A stretch of DNA of 64,000 bases, from contig JANQSI010000001.1 in assembly GCA_028284125.1 (NCBI GenBank), positions 186,001-250,000 of the forward strand, given 5' to 3'. The notes under the pieces are model-generated. The model ran no database searches and was not told the origin of the DNA. It was given only the letters and a program-made list of their open reading frames with translations. This document shows, in pieces, positions 33,850 to 42,681 of the stretch. Position 1 is the first letter of the stretch. Each line of letters opens with the position of its first letter. The translations under genes and the position numbers were made by a program. This DNA is from Cyclobacteriaceae bacterium. Lineage in GTDB: Bacteria; Bacteroidota; Bacteroidia; Cytophagales; Cyclobacteriaceae.

Positions 33850-33948
33850 AATAATATCCCCTTGAGGGGATTATAGGGGTGTTTTTGATTTGATACGACA
33901 GCTTCGATACAAAAACACCCTCCTAGCCTCCCTCAAGGGAGGAATTCC
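33850..33948. repeat. Palindromic intergenic element (two-arm hairpin)
   Basis: Two imperfect inverted arms: CCCCTTGAGGGG...AGGGGTGTTTTTG on the left (33857-33887) and CAAAAACACCCTCCTAGCCT then CCCTCAAGGGAGG on the right (33910-33942). The middle (TTTGATACGACAGCTTCGAT then ACAAA) is itself nearly palindromic. This type of CCCTTGAGGG/GTGTTTTTG element is widespread between Bacteroidota genes. It is the main content of the 362-base gap between rsgA and the next lipoprotein gene. Confidence 0.7.
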
Positions 33949-34060
33949 TATTGAAAATCGATCTTCAGATTCATCAAAAGAGTGATTGTAATTCCTCTGT
34001 TTTCTTGAATTATGCTAAAAATTAATAGACGAATGGCCAAATAGAGTGGATAAGGTCTAA

Positions 34061-34089
34061 TTGATAGTTTTATTATTTCCTTAGATTTA
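34061..34089 (+). promoter_or_regulatory. Candidate promoter for the lipoprotein/DUF6588 pair
   Basis: TTG at 34061-34063, an 18-base spacer and TAGATTTA at 34082-34089. This matches the Bacteroidota TTG-N17-23-TAnnTTTG layout with one mismatch in the -7 box, and lies 29 bases before the ATG. Confidence 0.4.
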
Positions 34090-34117
34090 CAAAAGACTTA
34101 ATCTCAATTATGTTAAA

Positions 34118-34711
34118 ATGAAAAAAGTAAGATCACTACTCTTAACTTTCGCTCTTGCCGCCTTAATCTCATGTGGTGAAGCGGGGTTTGGCTTTGATGT
34201 GGCCGCAGAAGTACCGGTTGATCCGGGAGAAATTGTAATACCTGTTCCAGCGGCTTCAACTATTCTAGATCCGAATCCGTTCACATTTAATTATGATCTC
34301 AACGATGTGGATGGATTTGCAGATGCCGTTGACGAATTGAATCGACAAGGTGCACAAGTTTATCTTTTGGGTATTTCCTATGAAATTTCAGGAGTTAATG
34401 ATCCTGGTGACACATTCAACGAGTCAGTTGGTGTTACAACGAATCGTGTGGATTTTAACCTTTCCAGTGGAGTGGTTAGTGTGGACTTACCTCTTTCAGG
34501 TGGAATACTTCAAGATGTTCCAAAAACTGCTTTGGATATAACTAGCTTGAAAAGTGTTGTTGAAAATGAATTATTGAGCAGACAAGGGTTCACAATGGAT
34601 TTTGTATTTGATGCAAGTGCAGTATTAGCACCATCAGATCCTGAAATTGTTGACTTTAATGTTTTGATCTATTTCGATGTTGCACTTCGTGTGAGAGACA
34701 TCAACAACTAA
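34118..34711 (+). CDS. Putative lipoprotein
   Basis: A 197-residue protein with a lipoprotein leader (KKVRSLLLTFALAALISC, Cys at residue 19). The mature part is beta-rich and acidic, with a Val/Pro-rich start (VPVDPGEIVIPVPAAST) and repeated amphipathic strands. The family is not recognised. It lies 13 bases before a DUF6588 gene and probably forms a pair with it, at the outer membrane or in the periplasm. Confidence 0.7.
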   Translation: MKKVRSLLLTFALAALISCGEAGFGFDVAAEVPVDPGEIVIPVPAASTILDPNPFTFNYDLNDVDGFADAVDELNRQGAQVYLLGISYEISGVNDPGDTFNESVGVTTNRVDFNLSSGVVSVDLPLSGGILQDVPKTALDITSLKSVVENELLSRQGFTMDFVFDASAVLAPSDPEIVDFNVLIYFDVALRVRDINN

Positions 34712-34724
34712 CCTATCGCCTATC

Positions 34725-35780
34725 ATGAAAAAACATATACTAATACTAATTATAGTGCTTCCATTTGCTGGAAAAGCTCAAATTGATTTTGGAACTTTCC
34801 TGGAGGCGGGTACAGCAGATGCTGAAAAATTATTAGAAGGATATTTGGAACCAGCTTTCTTAGGTTTTGGATACGGTATAAACAGCGGTTGGTACAATAC
34901 TGCAAAGCCACACAAATTATTGGGTTTTGATATCACACCGACCGTATCATTCGCTTTTGTTCCTTCTAGTGCCGAATTTTTCACCATTGATGAAAATGAT
35001 TTTACCAATGTAGAGGTAATTGGATCAATTGATGCAAATGGTAATACAGGGCCAAGGTTTACGAGTTCCCCCACTTTGTTTGGACCTAACCTTCCAAATG
35101 AGGAGCTTCCTTTTCTCAGGTATACTTCTGATAATGGAACGCCTGGAGACCCTTCCGATGACACGCAAGTCAGCTTCAGTGCACCAACAGGACTAGGATT
35201 GGATGAGGAAATAGGATTTAGTGCTGTTCCATCTGGGATGGTCCAGGTTGGAATTGGATTGATGAAGAATACCGAATTGAAGCTTCGAATCATTCCTAAA
35301 ATAGAATCTACCAATGATCAAGGCCAAACAGATTTCTCGTTCGAAATGTTTGGGGTTGGATTCATGCACGACCTTAAGCAATGGGTGCCAGGATTCAAGC
35401 AATTGCCAATTGATGTCTCTGGTTTTATTGGATGGAACCGGATGAAAACTACGATAGCATTGGATCCTGACCTTGGTCAAAGCGCTTCTTTTTCTACCAG
35501 CAGTTTTACCCTTCAAGGACTTGTATCAAAGCAGTTCGCAATCCTGACGCTTTTTGGTGGAGTGGGTATTGCCAACACCACTACAAAATTTGATTTGCTT
35601 GGAGAATATGAAACAGAAGCCGGAACTTTCGTAGATCCAATTGACTTTAGTTTCGCGTCTACAGGGCCAAGAATAAATCTTGGGTTTAGATTGAAATTAC
35701 TGATTTTGACACTACATGCTGATTACGCCCTCCAGAAGTATAGCACGTTGACTACTGGTATTGGAATAAGTATTCGATAA
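34725..35780 (+). CDS. DUF6588 family outer-membrane-like protein
   Basis: A 351-residue protein with a signal peptide ending AGKAQ (residue 19). The N-terminal signature ADAEKLLEGYLEPAFLGFGYGINSGWYNTAKPH is characteristic of the DUF6588 family in Bacteroidota. The rest has strands of alternating polarity, ending LILTLHADYALQKYSTLTTGIGISIR, consistent with an outer-membrane beta-barrel. Function unknown. Second gene of a two-gene unit closed by a strong terminator. Confidence 0.8.
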   Translation: MKKHILILIIVLPFAGKAQIDFGTFLEAGTADAEKLLEGYLEPAFLGFGYGINSGWYNTAKPHKLLGFDITPTVSFAFVPSSAEFFTIDENDFTNVEVIGSIDANGNTGPRFTSSPTLFGPNLPNEELPFLRYTSDNGTPGDPSDDTQVSFSAPTGLGLDEEIGFSAVPSGMVQVGIGLMKNTELKLRIIPKIESTNDQGQTDFSFEMFGVGFMHDLKQWVPGFKQLPIDVSGFIGWNRMKTTIALDPDLGQSASFSTSSFTLQGLVSKQFAILTLFGGVGIANTTTKFDLLGEYETEAGTFVDPIDFSFASTGPRINLGFRLKLLILTLHADYALQKYSTLTTGIGISIR

Positions 35781-35801
35781 GAATAAAAATCTTAACAAAA
35801 C

Positions 35802-35830
35802 AAAAGTCCCGCCAGAAGCGGGACTTTTTT
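35802..35830 (+). terminator. Strong intrinsic terminator
   Basis: AAAAGTCCCGC (35802-35812) pairs with GCGGGACTTTT (35818-35828) around a 5-base loop, followed by more T. It lies 22 bases after the DUF6588 stop. Confidence 0.92.
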
Positions 35831-35832
35831 AC

Positions 35833-35859
35833 TTGTAAACAGGTGTATGAATAAATTTG
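35833..35859 (+). promoter_or_regulatory. Candidate promoter for the phosphatase operon
   Basis: TTG at 35833-35835 and TAAATTTG at 35852-35859, 16 bases apart, approximate the Bacteroidota TTG-N17-23-TAnnTTTG pattern. It follows the terminator directly and lies 57 bases before the phosphatase ATG. Confidence 0.4.
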
Positions 35860-35916
35860 TGTTATGAACCTATATATACAGGCACTTGAAAAAAAGTAAC
35901 CCCTCTTTTAAAAAAA

Positions 35917-36387
35917 ATGATAAAAATTTTATTTGTGTGCCTTGGAAACATCTGTCGTTCACCATTGGCAGAAGCGATTTTCAAGCAAAAAATCACTCAA
36001 AATGGGCTGGAATCGAAGATTTCATGCGATTCGGCAGGTACTGCAAACTATCACGTTGGTGAAACTCCCGATCCGAGAACAATTGACGTAGCAGCCAACC
36101 ATGATGTGCCAATTCACCATTTTGGTCAACAATTCAAAAAACATCACGAAAGTGAGTTTGATTATCTGATCGCAATGGATCGCTCAAATAGAATGAACAT
36201 GATTCGAGAATTAGGTGGTGAAACCGATTCACTTTTTCAAATGCGAGATTTTGATGTCGAAGCAAAAGGAGAAGATGTTCCGGACCCATGGTACGGTGGA
36301 ATGAATGGTTTCGAAGATGTTTTTCAAATTTTGGACAGATCTACGGATGAACTTCTGAAGTTCATCAAAGAAAAACACGGCTTGTAA
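35917..36387 (+). CDS. Low-molecular-weight protein-tyrosine phosphatase
   Basis: A 156-residue cytoplasmic phosphatase. The P-loop CLGNICRS (CX5R) is near residues 7-14, and the general-acid Asp lies in VPDPWYGG near 126-133; both are intact. Such enzymes dephosphorylate tyrosine kinases of exopolysaccharide export or arginine-phosphate/other substrates; the target here is unknown. Two bases separate it from the following fructosamine-kinase-like gene, so the two are probably co-transcribed. Confidence 0.93.
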   Translation: MIKILFVCLGNICRSPLAEAIFKQKITQNGLESKISCDSAGTANYHVGETPDPRTIDVAANHDVPIHHFGQQFKKHHESEFDYLIAMDRSNRMNMIRELGGETDSLFQMRDFDVEAKGEDVPDPWYGGMNGFEDVFQILDRSTDELLKFIKEKHGL

Positions 36388-36389
36388 AC

Positions 36390-37253
36390 GTGGACTCTTT
36401 TTACGGAAATGTATTTACCAATCATTTTGGGCCTGAAATAGCGATCAAGACTATTTCATCTGTTCCTGGCGGATGTATCAACCAAACAAGCAAAGTCACC
36501 ACTAATCAGGGTTTATTCTTCATTAAAGTAAATTCCGAAAATCTATCTGATCTTTTTGAAAAAGAACAATTGGGACTAGAGTTGCTTGGTGAAAAATCAA
36601 GCTTGGGAGTACCTAAAGTACTTACATCTGGCACGCAGAGCGGCAAATCTTATCTCATCCTAGAATGGATCGAAAAAGGTATTGCTAATCAAAACTTCTG
36701 GGAGCTATTTGGTCAAAAATTAGCAGAACAACACAAGGTGACTTCTGATCAATTTGGGTTGGATCATGAAAACCACATTGGTCGATTGCCTCAATCAAAT
36801 AACTATCATGGAAATTGGACAGAGTTCTTCGTAGAAGAAAGACTGAAACCTCAGTTGAAAATCGCCAGAGATTCTGGTTTAGTTGGAAATGCGACTATGC
36901 AACAGTTCTATTTCCTCTTTTTAAATCTGAATGAGCTAATTCCAGAAGAATCTCCAGCTTTTCTTCACGGTGATTTATGGAGCGGGAATTTCATGTGTGG
37001 ACCTAATTCTTCACCTTATATTTTCGATCCAGCCATTTATTTCGGACACAGGGAAGCGGAAATAGCCTTCACAACCATGTTCGGCGGATTTGACCAAGAA
37101 TTCTATTCCTCATATGAGGAGGAATTTCCATTACAACCTGGATTTGAAGACCGAGTTGAAATCCACAATTTGTATCCACTTCTCGTGCACGTCAACCTAT
37201 TCGGGCCCTCTTATCTTCCGGGGATTGAGGGAACCCTGAAGCGATTCGCTTAG
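36390..37253 (+). CDS. Fructosamine kinase family protein
   Basis: A 287-residue aminoglycoside-phosphotransferase-fold kinase with GTG start. Ligand and catalytic motifs are present: KVNSENLSDLFEKEQLGLELL near 46-66, the Brenner-type FLHGDLWSGNF near 190-200 with the catalytic Asp, and IFDPAIYFGHREAEIAFT near 210-227 replacing DFG. The family phosphorylates protein-bound fructosamines or ribulosamines for deglycation repair. Frequent pairing with an LMW phosphatase gene, as here, fits a common repair or sugar-phosphate role. Its TAG stop overlaps the convergent aspartate kinase stop. Confidence 0.9.
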   Translation: MDSFYGNVFTNHFGPEIAIKTISSVPGGCINQTSKVTTNQGLFFIKVNSENLSDLFEKEQLGLELLGEKSSLGVPKVLTSGTQSGKSYLILEWIEKGIANQNFWELFGQKLAEQHKVTSDQFGLDHENHIGRLPQSNNYHGNWTEFFVEERLKPQLKIARDSGLVGNATMQQFYFLFLNLNELIPEESPAFLHGDLWSGNFMCGPNSSPYIFDPAIYFGHREAEIAFTTMFGGFDQEFYSSYEEEFPLQPGFEDRVEIHNLYPLLVHVNLFGPSYLPGIEGTLKRFA

Positions 37254-38482
37254 CGATACAAGACCTGGTAGTTATTTGCTGTTTTCTGCTCCATCAAAAT
37301 GGAACGATTCCAAGGCAAATAGTTGAACGAATCTGGTTGATAATTCTTAATGGTTGCCAGCTTCAATGGACTTTCAAAAGAAAGAATGAAGTCTCTATTC
37401 AGGAGTTCCTTGATCTTCCGTGCTTTGAATTCTTTGTTGTCCATGCAAAAGGAAAAAGTAAGTGCTGAATTTTGCATCAAATTGATCTTTACATTCAGCA
37501 AGTCAAGCACTTGGAGTATCATTCCTAGCTTTTGCTCATTCATGAAATTGTGGTCCTTAACTTCTGCTGTTACCAACAATTGATTTTCCTTAAATACGAA
37601 ACATGGAACCGTCTTCTTGGTATTCTGAGAAGAAATGAGCGTTCCGTCCAAATCAAGATTCTCAAAAGAACGAACCATTAATGGGATATTTTTTTGTGCA
37701 AGAGGCTTAAGCGTTTTCGGGTGGATTACTTGAGCTCCGTAGTAGGTCATTTCCGTAATTTCTCTGTAGCTGAGCCGGTCGTACTTTTCAGTATTTTCCA
37801 TGATTCGTGGGTCTGCGTTTAGAATTCCTTTCACGTCCTTCCAAACAGTAAAACCCTCTGCTCCAAGACAATAAGCGAAAATAGAACCTGAAAAGTCTGA
37901 CCCTTCTCTTCCAAGAGTAGTAGAATTTCTTTCTGCATCGGATCCAATGAATCCTTGAGTCACCACCATCCCATCGAGATCACCAAACGCTTTAGAGATG
38001 CGCTTCTCTGTAACTACCCAATCCACATTTGCTTCAGTAAAGTATTGGTCAGTTCTGATCACATCTCTTGCATCTAACCAACTACAGTTTCCTTTCTGAT
38101 TCAAAAACGCTGCAATAATCGATGTGGACATAAGCTCTCCATGAGGAACGATTTGGTCATACGACCACAACAGGTCTTCACCATTCACCTTTTGACAGCT
38201 TTCTTTGAGCGAATTCTCCCATCTGAGATATTCTTCCGGTACATCGTTCAATACCTCTTTAATTATGGAGTGATGGTACGCAAAAACATCCTCCAAAACC
38301 TCATCATGAGCTTTTCCATTTACAGCCAAATCAACTAATTCCTCCAGCTTATTGGTCATCTTTCCCATAGCTGAAACCACGACCACAGTACGTTTATTAC
38401 CAAATTTCTGAATTACTCGTTCTAAATTTCGAACTCCTTCACCGTCTTTTACAGAGGCTCCTCCAAACTTGAAAATTTGCAC
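37250..38482 (-). CDS. Aspartate kinase
   Basis: A 410-residue enzyme beginning with KFGGASVKDGEGV, the amino-acid-kinase nucleotide motif. TTLGREGSDFSGSIFAYCLGAEGFTVWKDV near 183-212 binds aspartate and ATP. A C-terminal ACT-type regulatory region follows from about 300, and is somewhat short and diverged (DLLNVKINLMQNSAL). Makes aspartyl phosphate for lysine, threonine and methionine synthesis. GTG start at 38482. Divergent from fbp with 68 bases between. Confidence 0.92.
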   Translation of the reverse strand: MQIFKFGGASVKDGEGVRNLERVIQKFGNKRTVVVVSAMGKMTNKLEELVDLAVNGKAHDEVLEDVFAYHHSIIKEVLNDVPEEYLRWENSLKESCQKVNGEDLLWSYDQIVPHGELMSTSIIAAFLNQKGNCSWLDARDVIRTDQYFTEANVDWVVTEKRISKAFGDLDGMVVTQGFIGSDAERNSTTLGREGSDFSGSIFAYCLGAEGFTVWKDVKGILNADPRIMENTEKYDRLSYREITEMTYYGAQVIHPKTLKPLAQKNIPLMVRSFENLDLDGTLISSQNTKKTVPCFVFKENQLLVTAEVKDHNFMNEQKLGMILQVLDLLNVKINLMQNSALTFSFCMDNKEFKARKIKELLNRDFILSFESPLKLATIKNYQPDSFNYLPWNRSILMEQKTANNYQVLYR

Positions 38483-38550
38483 TTCGCAAACGTTTTAACT
38501 TTTGAATCAATTAAGTTTGTGGGCTAATTACTTGAATAATTAAACCATCC

Positions 38551-39561
38551 ATGAACAAAAGTAATCTGGGGCTTCCTATTGGCACTACGCTTGACAGATT
38601 TATTAAGCAAAAGCAAGATCAATTTTCTTCTGCAACAGGAGAACTTTCTCAACTACTTAGAGACATTGCATTAGCTGGTAAAATCATTAATCAAGAGGTG
38701 ACAAAATCAGGATTACTTGACATTGCAGGAGGTTTCGGCTCTAAAAATGTTCAGGGAGAGGATCAGCAAAAGTTAGATGTAATCGCTAACATGCGTTTCA
38801 CGAGAGCGCTGAAAAATGGTGGAATGACCTGTGCTGTAGTTTCTGAGGAAGAAGATGATATCATTCACCTAAACCCAGATTGTCGATATGTGATCGCGAT
38901 GGATCCGTTGGACGGATCATCTAACATTGATGTTAATGTGTCTATAGGCACCATCTTTTCCATTTACAAAAGGATTTCGCCGGTTGGTGGTCCGGTTCAG
39001 GAAGAAGACATTTTGCAAAAAGGAACCGAGCAAGTTGCCGCAGGCTATATCTTGTATGGATCTTCCACAATGTTGGTTTACACGACAGGCAATGGAGTCC
39101 ACGGATTTACTTTAGAACCGAGTCTTGGAGAATTCGTCCTTTCTCATGACAGCATGACCTCACCGGAGGATGGAAAGATTTTCTCTATCAACGAAGGAAA
39201 TTATCTGAAGTTTGATTCCTGGGTTCGCGAATACGTAGATGATTGTAAGGAAAAAGGTCTGACGGCCAGATACATAGGCTCACTAGTAGCTGATTTTCAC
39301 AGGAACATGTTAAAAGGTGGGATTTATTTGTATCCAAATACCGAAAAAGATCCAAATGGAAAGCTCCGACTCCTCTATGAATGCAACGCGCTGGCATTTA
39401 TTGTTGAACAGTCTGGAGGACTTGCGACTAATGGAGAAGAAAGAATTCTAGAAATTCAGCCGAAAGAATTCCATCAAAGAACTCCGTTTTATCTGGGATC
39501 GAAGAAAATGGTCGAAACGGCAATGTCTTTTGTTAAGTCGACCGAAACTGTTGCCGGGTAA
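38551..39561 (+). CDS. fbp: Class I fructose-1,6-bisphosphatase
   Basis: A 336-residue gluconeogenic enzyme. The metal-binding motif [22 protein letters not shown] is near residues 115-136, the EE pair precedes it (VVSEEEDD), and the substrate-binding region [23 protein letters not shown] is near 242-264. Length is normal for class I. The stop overlaps by 29 bases the 3' end of a small convergent gene. A TAAGTTTG at 38512-38519 may be the -7 promoter element. Confidence 0.95.
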   Translation: MNKSNLGLPIGTTLDRFIKQKQDQFSSATGELSQLLRDIALAGKIINQEVTKSGLLDIAGGFGSKNVQGEDQQKLDVIANMRFTRALKNGGMTCAVVSEEEDDIIHLNPDCRYVIAMDPLDGSSNIDVNVSIGTIFSIYKRISPVGGPVQEEDILQKGTEQVAAGYILYGSSTMLVYTTGNGVHGFTLEPSLGEFVLSHDSMTSPEDGKIFSINEGNYLKFDSWVREYVDDCKEKGLTARYIGSLVADFHRNMLKGGIYLYPNTEKDPNGKLRLLYECNALAFIVEQSGGLATNGEERILEIQPKEFHQRTPFYLGSKKMVETAMSFVKSTETVAG

Positions 39562-39865
39562 TCACCTTTTGCCGCTCTCTTTCGATAATAGCCTTCGCAA
39601 TGTTTCTTGCGATCTCATCCCCTTGGGAAAATTGTAGCAGTTCTTTCATCTTTGATTCCGAAATGTCAATTCGGTACAAAGCATTTAGTAACCGATTAAA
39701 ATCATGATCAAGTAAATAGTTTATCTGTTTGGTTAGGTATTCCTCCAACCAATCAAAAGCAATTTTAGCCTCCCCTATTTCGCTATCCTCCTCTAATCCA
39801 AAATCCCTCAGTATCAGGTGATAACTTTCCATGGCTAGTGTAACTTCATTCATGAATTTAAGCAT
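39533..39865 (-). CDS. Small helical hypothetical protein
   Basis: A 110-residue, wholly helical cytoplasmic protein (106 if it starts at the second ATG, 39853). The segment [27 protein letters not shown] near 52-78, followed by [19 protein letters not shown], resembles a conserved small family in Bacteroidota with unknown role. It overlaps the fbp 3' end by 29 bases, which is long for a spurious call and the sequence looks protein-like, so I accept it. Confidence 0.65.
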   Translation of the reverse strand: MLKFMNEVTLAMESYHLILRDFGLEEDSEIGEAKIAFDWLEEYLTKQINYLLDHDFNRLLNALYRIDISESKMKELLQFSQGDEIARNIAKAIIERERQKVITRQQFRST

Positions 39866-39890
39866 TTAAGATCCAATAACTCAATCGATT

Positions 39891-40370
39891 ATGAGACTAC
39901 TACTTACTACTTTATTACTCTTTGTCTTTTGTATTTCCAATGCTCAAAATAATGACAAGGAAAACATCATGAAAGTTGTTAGCGATGTTTTTGAGGCGAT
40001 GCGAACAAACGATAAAGAGCTCCTTTTAACATGTTTTGTTGAGGAACCAACCACTTTTACCGTATTCCGAAGAGAAGGTGAAACACAGTTTAGAAGAGAT
40101 AACTTTCAAGGCTGGGTTGATGCAGTTGGAAAGCCCAAAGAAGAAACGTGGAATGAGCCTATTTGGAACGAAAAAATTCAAATTGATGACGACCTGGCCT
40201 CTGTTTGGGTTGATTATGCATTTTATCGTGGAAAAGATGGAGATCAATTCTCACATTGCGGCGTTGACGCTTTTCATTTAGTGCGACTCGATGGCGATTG
40301 GAAAATATTTCACTTGGTGGATACGAGAAGAAAAGAGGGATGTGATGTTCCGAAAAAGGTTAAGCCTTAG
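39891..40370 (+). CDS. NTF2/SnoaL-like protein, secreted
   Basis: A 159-residue protein with a signal peptide ending ISNAQ (residue 19) and an NTF2-like fold: helix IMKVVSDVFEAMRTNDKELLLTCF, then strands ending DAFHLVRLDGDWKIFHLVDTRR, the usual last hairpin of SnoaL-like domains. Possibly a periplasmic binding or isomerase-like protein; activity unknown. Its 3' end overlaps the convergent thioesterase by 11 bases. Confidence 0.82.
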   Translation: MRLLLTTLLLFVFCISNAQNNDKENIMKVVSDVFEAMRTNDKELLLTCFVEEPTTFTVFRREGETQFRRDNFQGWVDAVGKPKEETWNEPIWNEKIQIDDDLASVWVDYAFYRGKDGDQFSHCGVDAFHLVRLDGDWKIFHLVDTRRKEGCDVPKKVKP

Positions 40371-40812
40371 CCTTGTCTGGGATCCATTCAAAATCTTCAG
40401 ACCGGTAGGAATCAATCATCAAATCGCTGAGTTCTTTTGGTGGAACGGTAGTTCTACGCTGAGCTAGGTCCAACCAGGCCCCATCAACATCTACTTTAGC
40501 AGCAAGTTCTCCATCTTTATTGTAGATATTGTGTCTAAAAGACCATTTTGATCCGTCTTTTCGAAGTTTGGAAATAGTAAATCCCACTTCAAATTCTTCA
40601 TTCATTCTTACTTCTCGGAAGAATCGCGTATCCTCTCTGAAGAGAATGGGGCCAATTCCCATATCTATCAGTTTGTGAAAAGGCATGCTGATTTCCTCGA
40701 AATACATCAATCGAGCTTGAGCGCAATAATCGTTGTATGAGGTGTGGCGCATGTGGCCATTCGGATCCAGATCTGCCCAGCGAACTCGAAATTTGAATTT
40801 AACCTCACTCAT
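40360..40812 (-). CDS. Acyl-CoA thioesterase (hotdog fold)
   Basis: A 150-residue 4HBT-type thioesterase. The signature RWADLDPNGHMRHTSYNDYCAQAR (about 9-32) holds the catalytic Asp. An upstream extension of 29 lysine/arginine-rich codons is actually the other frame of the preceding DUF5606 gene, so the ATG at 40812 (MSEVKFKFRVRW) is chosen. The start overlaps the DUF5606 stop by 8 bases, indicating coupling. Substrate length unknown. Confidence 0.9.
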   Translation of the reverse strand: MSEVKFKFRVRWADLDPNGHMRHTSYNDYCAQARLMYFEEISMPFHKLIDMGIGPILFREDTRFFREVRMNEEFEVGFTISKLRKDGSKWSFRHNIYNKDGELAAKVDVDGAWLDLAQRRTTVPPKELSDLMIDSYRSEDFEWIPDKAKA

Positions 40813-41266
40813 TTTCTGCTTCTTCTTTCTTTTTTGATTTGGCCTTTCCCTCCGATTTTTTCTCTTCTTTCTCTTCAAAAACTTCAGGAGCTTCAACAAC
40901 CAAAAGATTATACCAGTTCACTAATTTTTTAATATCGGAAGTGTAGACCCTGTCCTCATCGTAATCAGGTAAAATGAATTTCAAGAAAGATTTAAGCTCA
41001 TCAGCTTCACTGTTCTTGTCCAAATCGGTATCGCCATCGAATTCTTTGTGGATCTTTTTCATCACATCCTCTAAAGGAACCGCTCCTTCTGAATCTGTTG
41101 TGTAAATGGAGATTTCCGACAAAACTGAGACTTTGTTATGAACACTGGCCACCATTTTTTTCTTGAGCTCATCCAATGATTCGAGAATCACGCCCGTACG
41201 AGTTGGGGAAACAATTTTAAAAAGGCCCCCTTTGCCAGAGACCGAAGCAATATCACTAAATTCCAT
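40805..41266 (-). CDS. DUF5606 family protein
   Basis: A 153-residue cytoplasmic protein matching the Bacteroidota DUF5606 family: MEFSDIASVSGKGGLFKIVSPTRTGVILESLD at the start and a middle domain with KKIHKEFDGDTDLD. The tail (about 130-153) is highly charged and lysine/glutamate-rich (EEKEEKKSEGKAKSKKKEEA). Function unknown. It lies 27 bases after engB on the same strand and overlaps the thioesterase gene, so the three are likely one operon. Confidence 0.88.
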   Translation of the reverse strand: MEFSDIASVSGKGGLFKIVSPTRTGVILESLDELKKKMVASVHNKVSVLSEISIYTTDSEGAVPLEDVMKKIHKEFDGDTDLDKNSEADELKSFLKFILPDYDEDRVYTSDIKKLVNWYNLLVVEAPEVFEEKEEKKSEGKAKSKKKEEAENE

Positions 41267-41293
41267 TTACTGTTTGTTTGCCGCAAAAATATC

Positions 41294-41896
41294 CTATTGC
41301 TGGATAGACTGATTAATCGAATGAATAAATTCCAAAATTTCTTCTCTTCCGAGTTTTTGCTCCGATGAAGAAATAAACATTTGAGGAAGTTCCTCCCAAC
41401 TCCTTTCCAGGGATTTCTTGTACGCTGCTTGATTGGATTGAATTTGAGTTTTTCCCAACTTATCGGCTTTAGTGAATATAATAGAGAATGGAATTCCTTC
41501 CTCTCCCAACCATTGAATGAATTCCTGATCGATTTTTTGGGGTTCATGTCGGAGATCTATTAGAACAAAAACATTGACCAGATTTCTTCTGTTCTTTAGA
41601 TAGTTCTCAATCATTTTCTTCCAATCCGCTTTACTTTTCTTACTCACTCTAGCCCAACCATATCCCGGAAGGTCCACCAAGTACCATGAATCATTGATCA
41701 TAAAATGGTTGATCAATTGTGTTTTGCCTGGAGTCGATGAAGTTTTGGCAAGTTTCTTTCGACCCGTAAGCATGTTGATCAAACTTGATTTGCCAACGTT
41801 CGACCTTCCGATGAATGCATATTCTGGTAATGACGCCTCTGGACAATCAGATTCCTGCGTACTACTTTTTACAAATGCTGCATTTTTTATCTCCAC
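41294..41896 (-). CDS. engB: Ribosome biogenesis GTPase YihA/YsxC
   Basis: A 200-residue TRAFAC GTPase. G1 is [10 protein letters not shown] near 31-40, G2/T in TSSTPGKTQ near 54-62, G3 DLPGYGWA near 75-82, and G4 TKADKL near 141-146. GTG start at 41896. It acts in late 50S assembly. Leads a minus-strand operon with DUF5606 and thioesterase genes, divergent from menG. Confidence 0.95.
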   Translation of the reverse strand: MEIKNAAFVKSSTQESDCPEASLPEYAFIGRSNVGKSSLINMLTGRKKLAKTSSTPGKTQLINHFMINDSWYLVDLPGYGWARVSKKSKADWKKMIENYLKNRRNLVNVFVLIDLRHEPQKIDQEFIQWLGEEGIPFSIIFTKADKLGKTQIQSNQAAYKKSLERSWEELPQMFISSSEQKLGREEILEFIHSINQSIQQ

Positions 41897-41958
41897 GGCG
41901 AATTATCTCCTAACATTTCACTTTAGCGAGAGTTTATTCCACTAATATTGCGAAAATT

Positions 41959-42681
41959 ATGACGGTAGTTCCCTACAAAGATAAGTCTGATGCCAAGAAG
42001 CAGCAGGTAGCTGACATGTTTGATAGCATCAGTGGAAAATACGATTTTTTAAATCATTTTCTAAGCCTGGGAATTGACATCATGTGGCGAAAGAAGGCCA
42101 TTCGGATGCTGAAAGAATTAGCTCCTAAAAAAATCCTCGACATTGCCACTGGAACAGGTGATTTTGCAATTGAATCACTCAAGCTAAATCCCGAACAGGT
42201 GATCGGTGTGGACATCTCGGAAGGAATGCTTGATGTTGGGAGAGTCAAAATGAAGAAAAAAGGCATAGATCACATCATCTCGATGGAATCCGGTGACTCG
42301 GAAAACCTTCGATTTGACGATAATAACTTTGACGCTGTGATCGTTGCATTTGGAGTGAGAAATTTCGAAAATCTTGAATTGGGACTCAAAGAAATGAATC
42401 GCGTATTGCGACCGGGAGGGAAAGCGGTGATTTTAGAGTTCTCAAAACCTACCATTTTTCCCTTTAAGCAATTATATAATTTTTATTTTCGCTGGATATT
42501 ACCGAAGATTGGCAAGCTCGTATCCAAGGATAATGCGGCGTATACGTACTTGCCTGAGTCAGTTAAAGAATTTCCTTTCGGACAGGATTTTCTTGACGTC
42601 TTGGAAAAGACTGGATTTAAAAACACAAGATGCAAGCCACTAACACTGGGCATAAGTTCAATTTACATTGGAGAAAAGTAG
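41959..42681 (+). CDS. menG: Demethylmenaquinone methyltransferase
   Basis: A 240-residue UbiE/MenG class I methyltransferase. N-terminal signature VADMFDSISGKYDFLNHFLSLGIDIMWRKKA, motif I ILDIATGTGDFAIESL near 55-70, and post-I GVDISEGML. With no ubiquinone pathway expected in Bacteroidota, the menaquinone step is the likely role. The 3' end is overlapped by porT for 52 bases. Confidence 0.93.
   Translation: MTVVPYKDKSDAKKQQVADMFDSISGKYDFLNHFLSLGIDIMWRKKAIRMLKELAPKKILDIATGTGDFAIESLKLNPEQVIGVDISEGMLDVGRVKMKKKGIDHIISMESGDSENLRFDDNNFDAVIVAFGVRNFENLELGLKEMNRVLRPGGKAVILEFSKPTIFPFKQLYNFYFRWILPKIGKLVSKDNAAYTYLPESVKEFPFGQDFLDVLEKTGFKNTRCKPLTLGISSIYIGEK

Noticed and set aside
34778-35314. 178-codon minus-strand open frame
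   Set aside because: It is fully antisense to the DUF6588 gene, which has a signal peptide and family signature; the antisense product has no recognisable features.
40813-40899. 29-codon lysine/arginine-rich extension of the thioesterase gene
   Set aside because: It is the alternate frame of the DUF5606 charged tail; the hotdog domain starts at MSEVKF.
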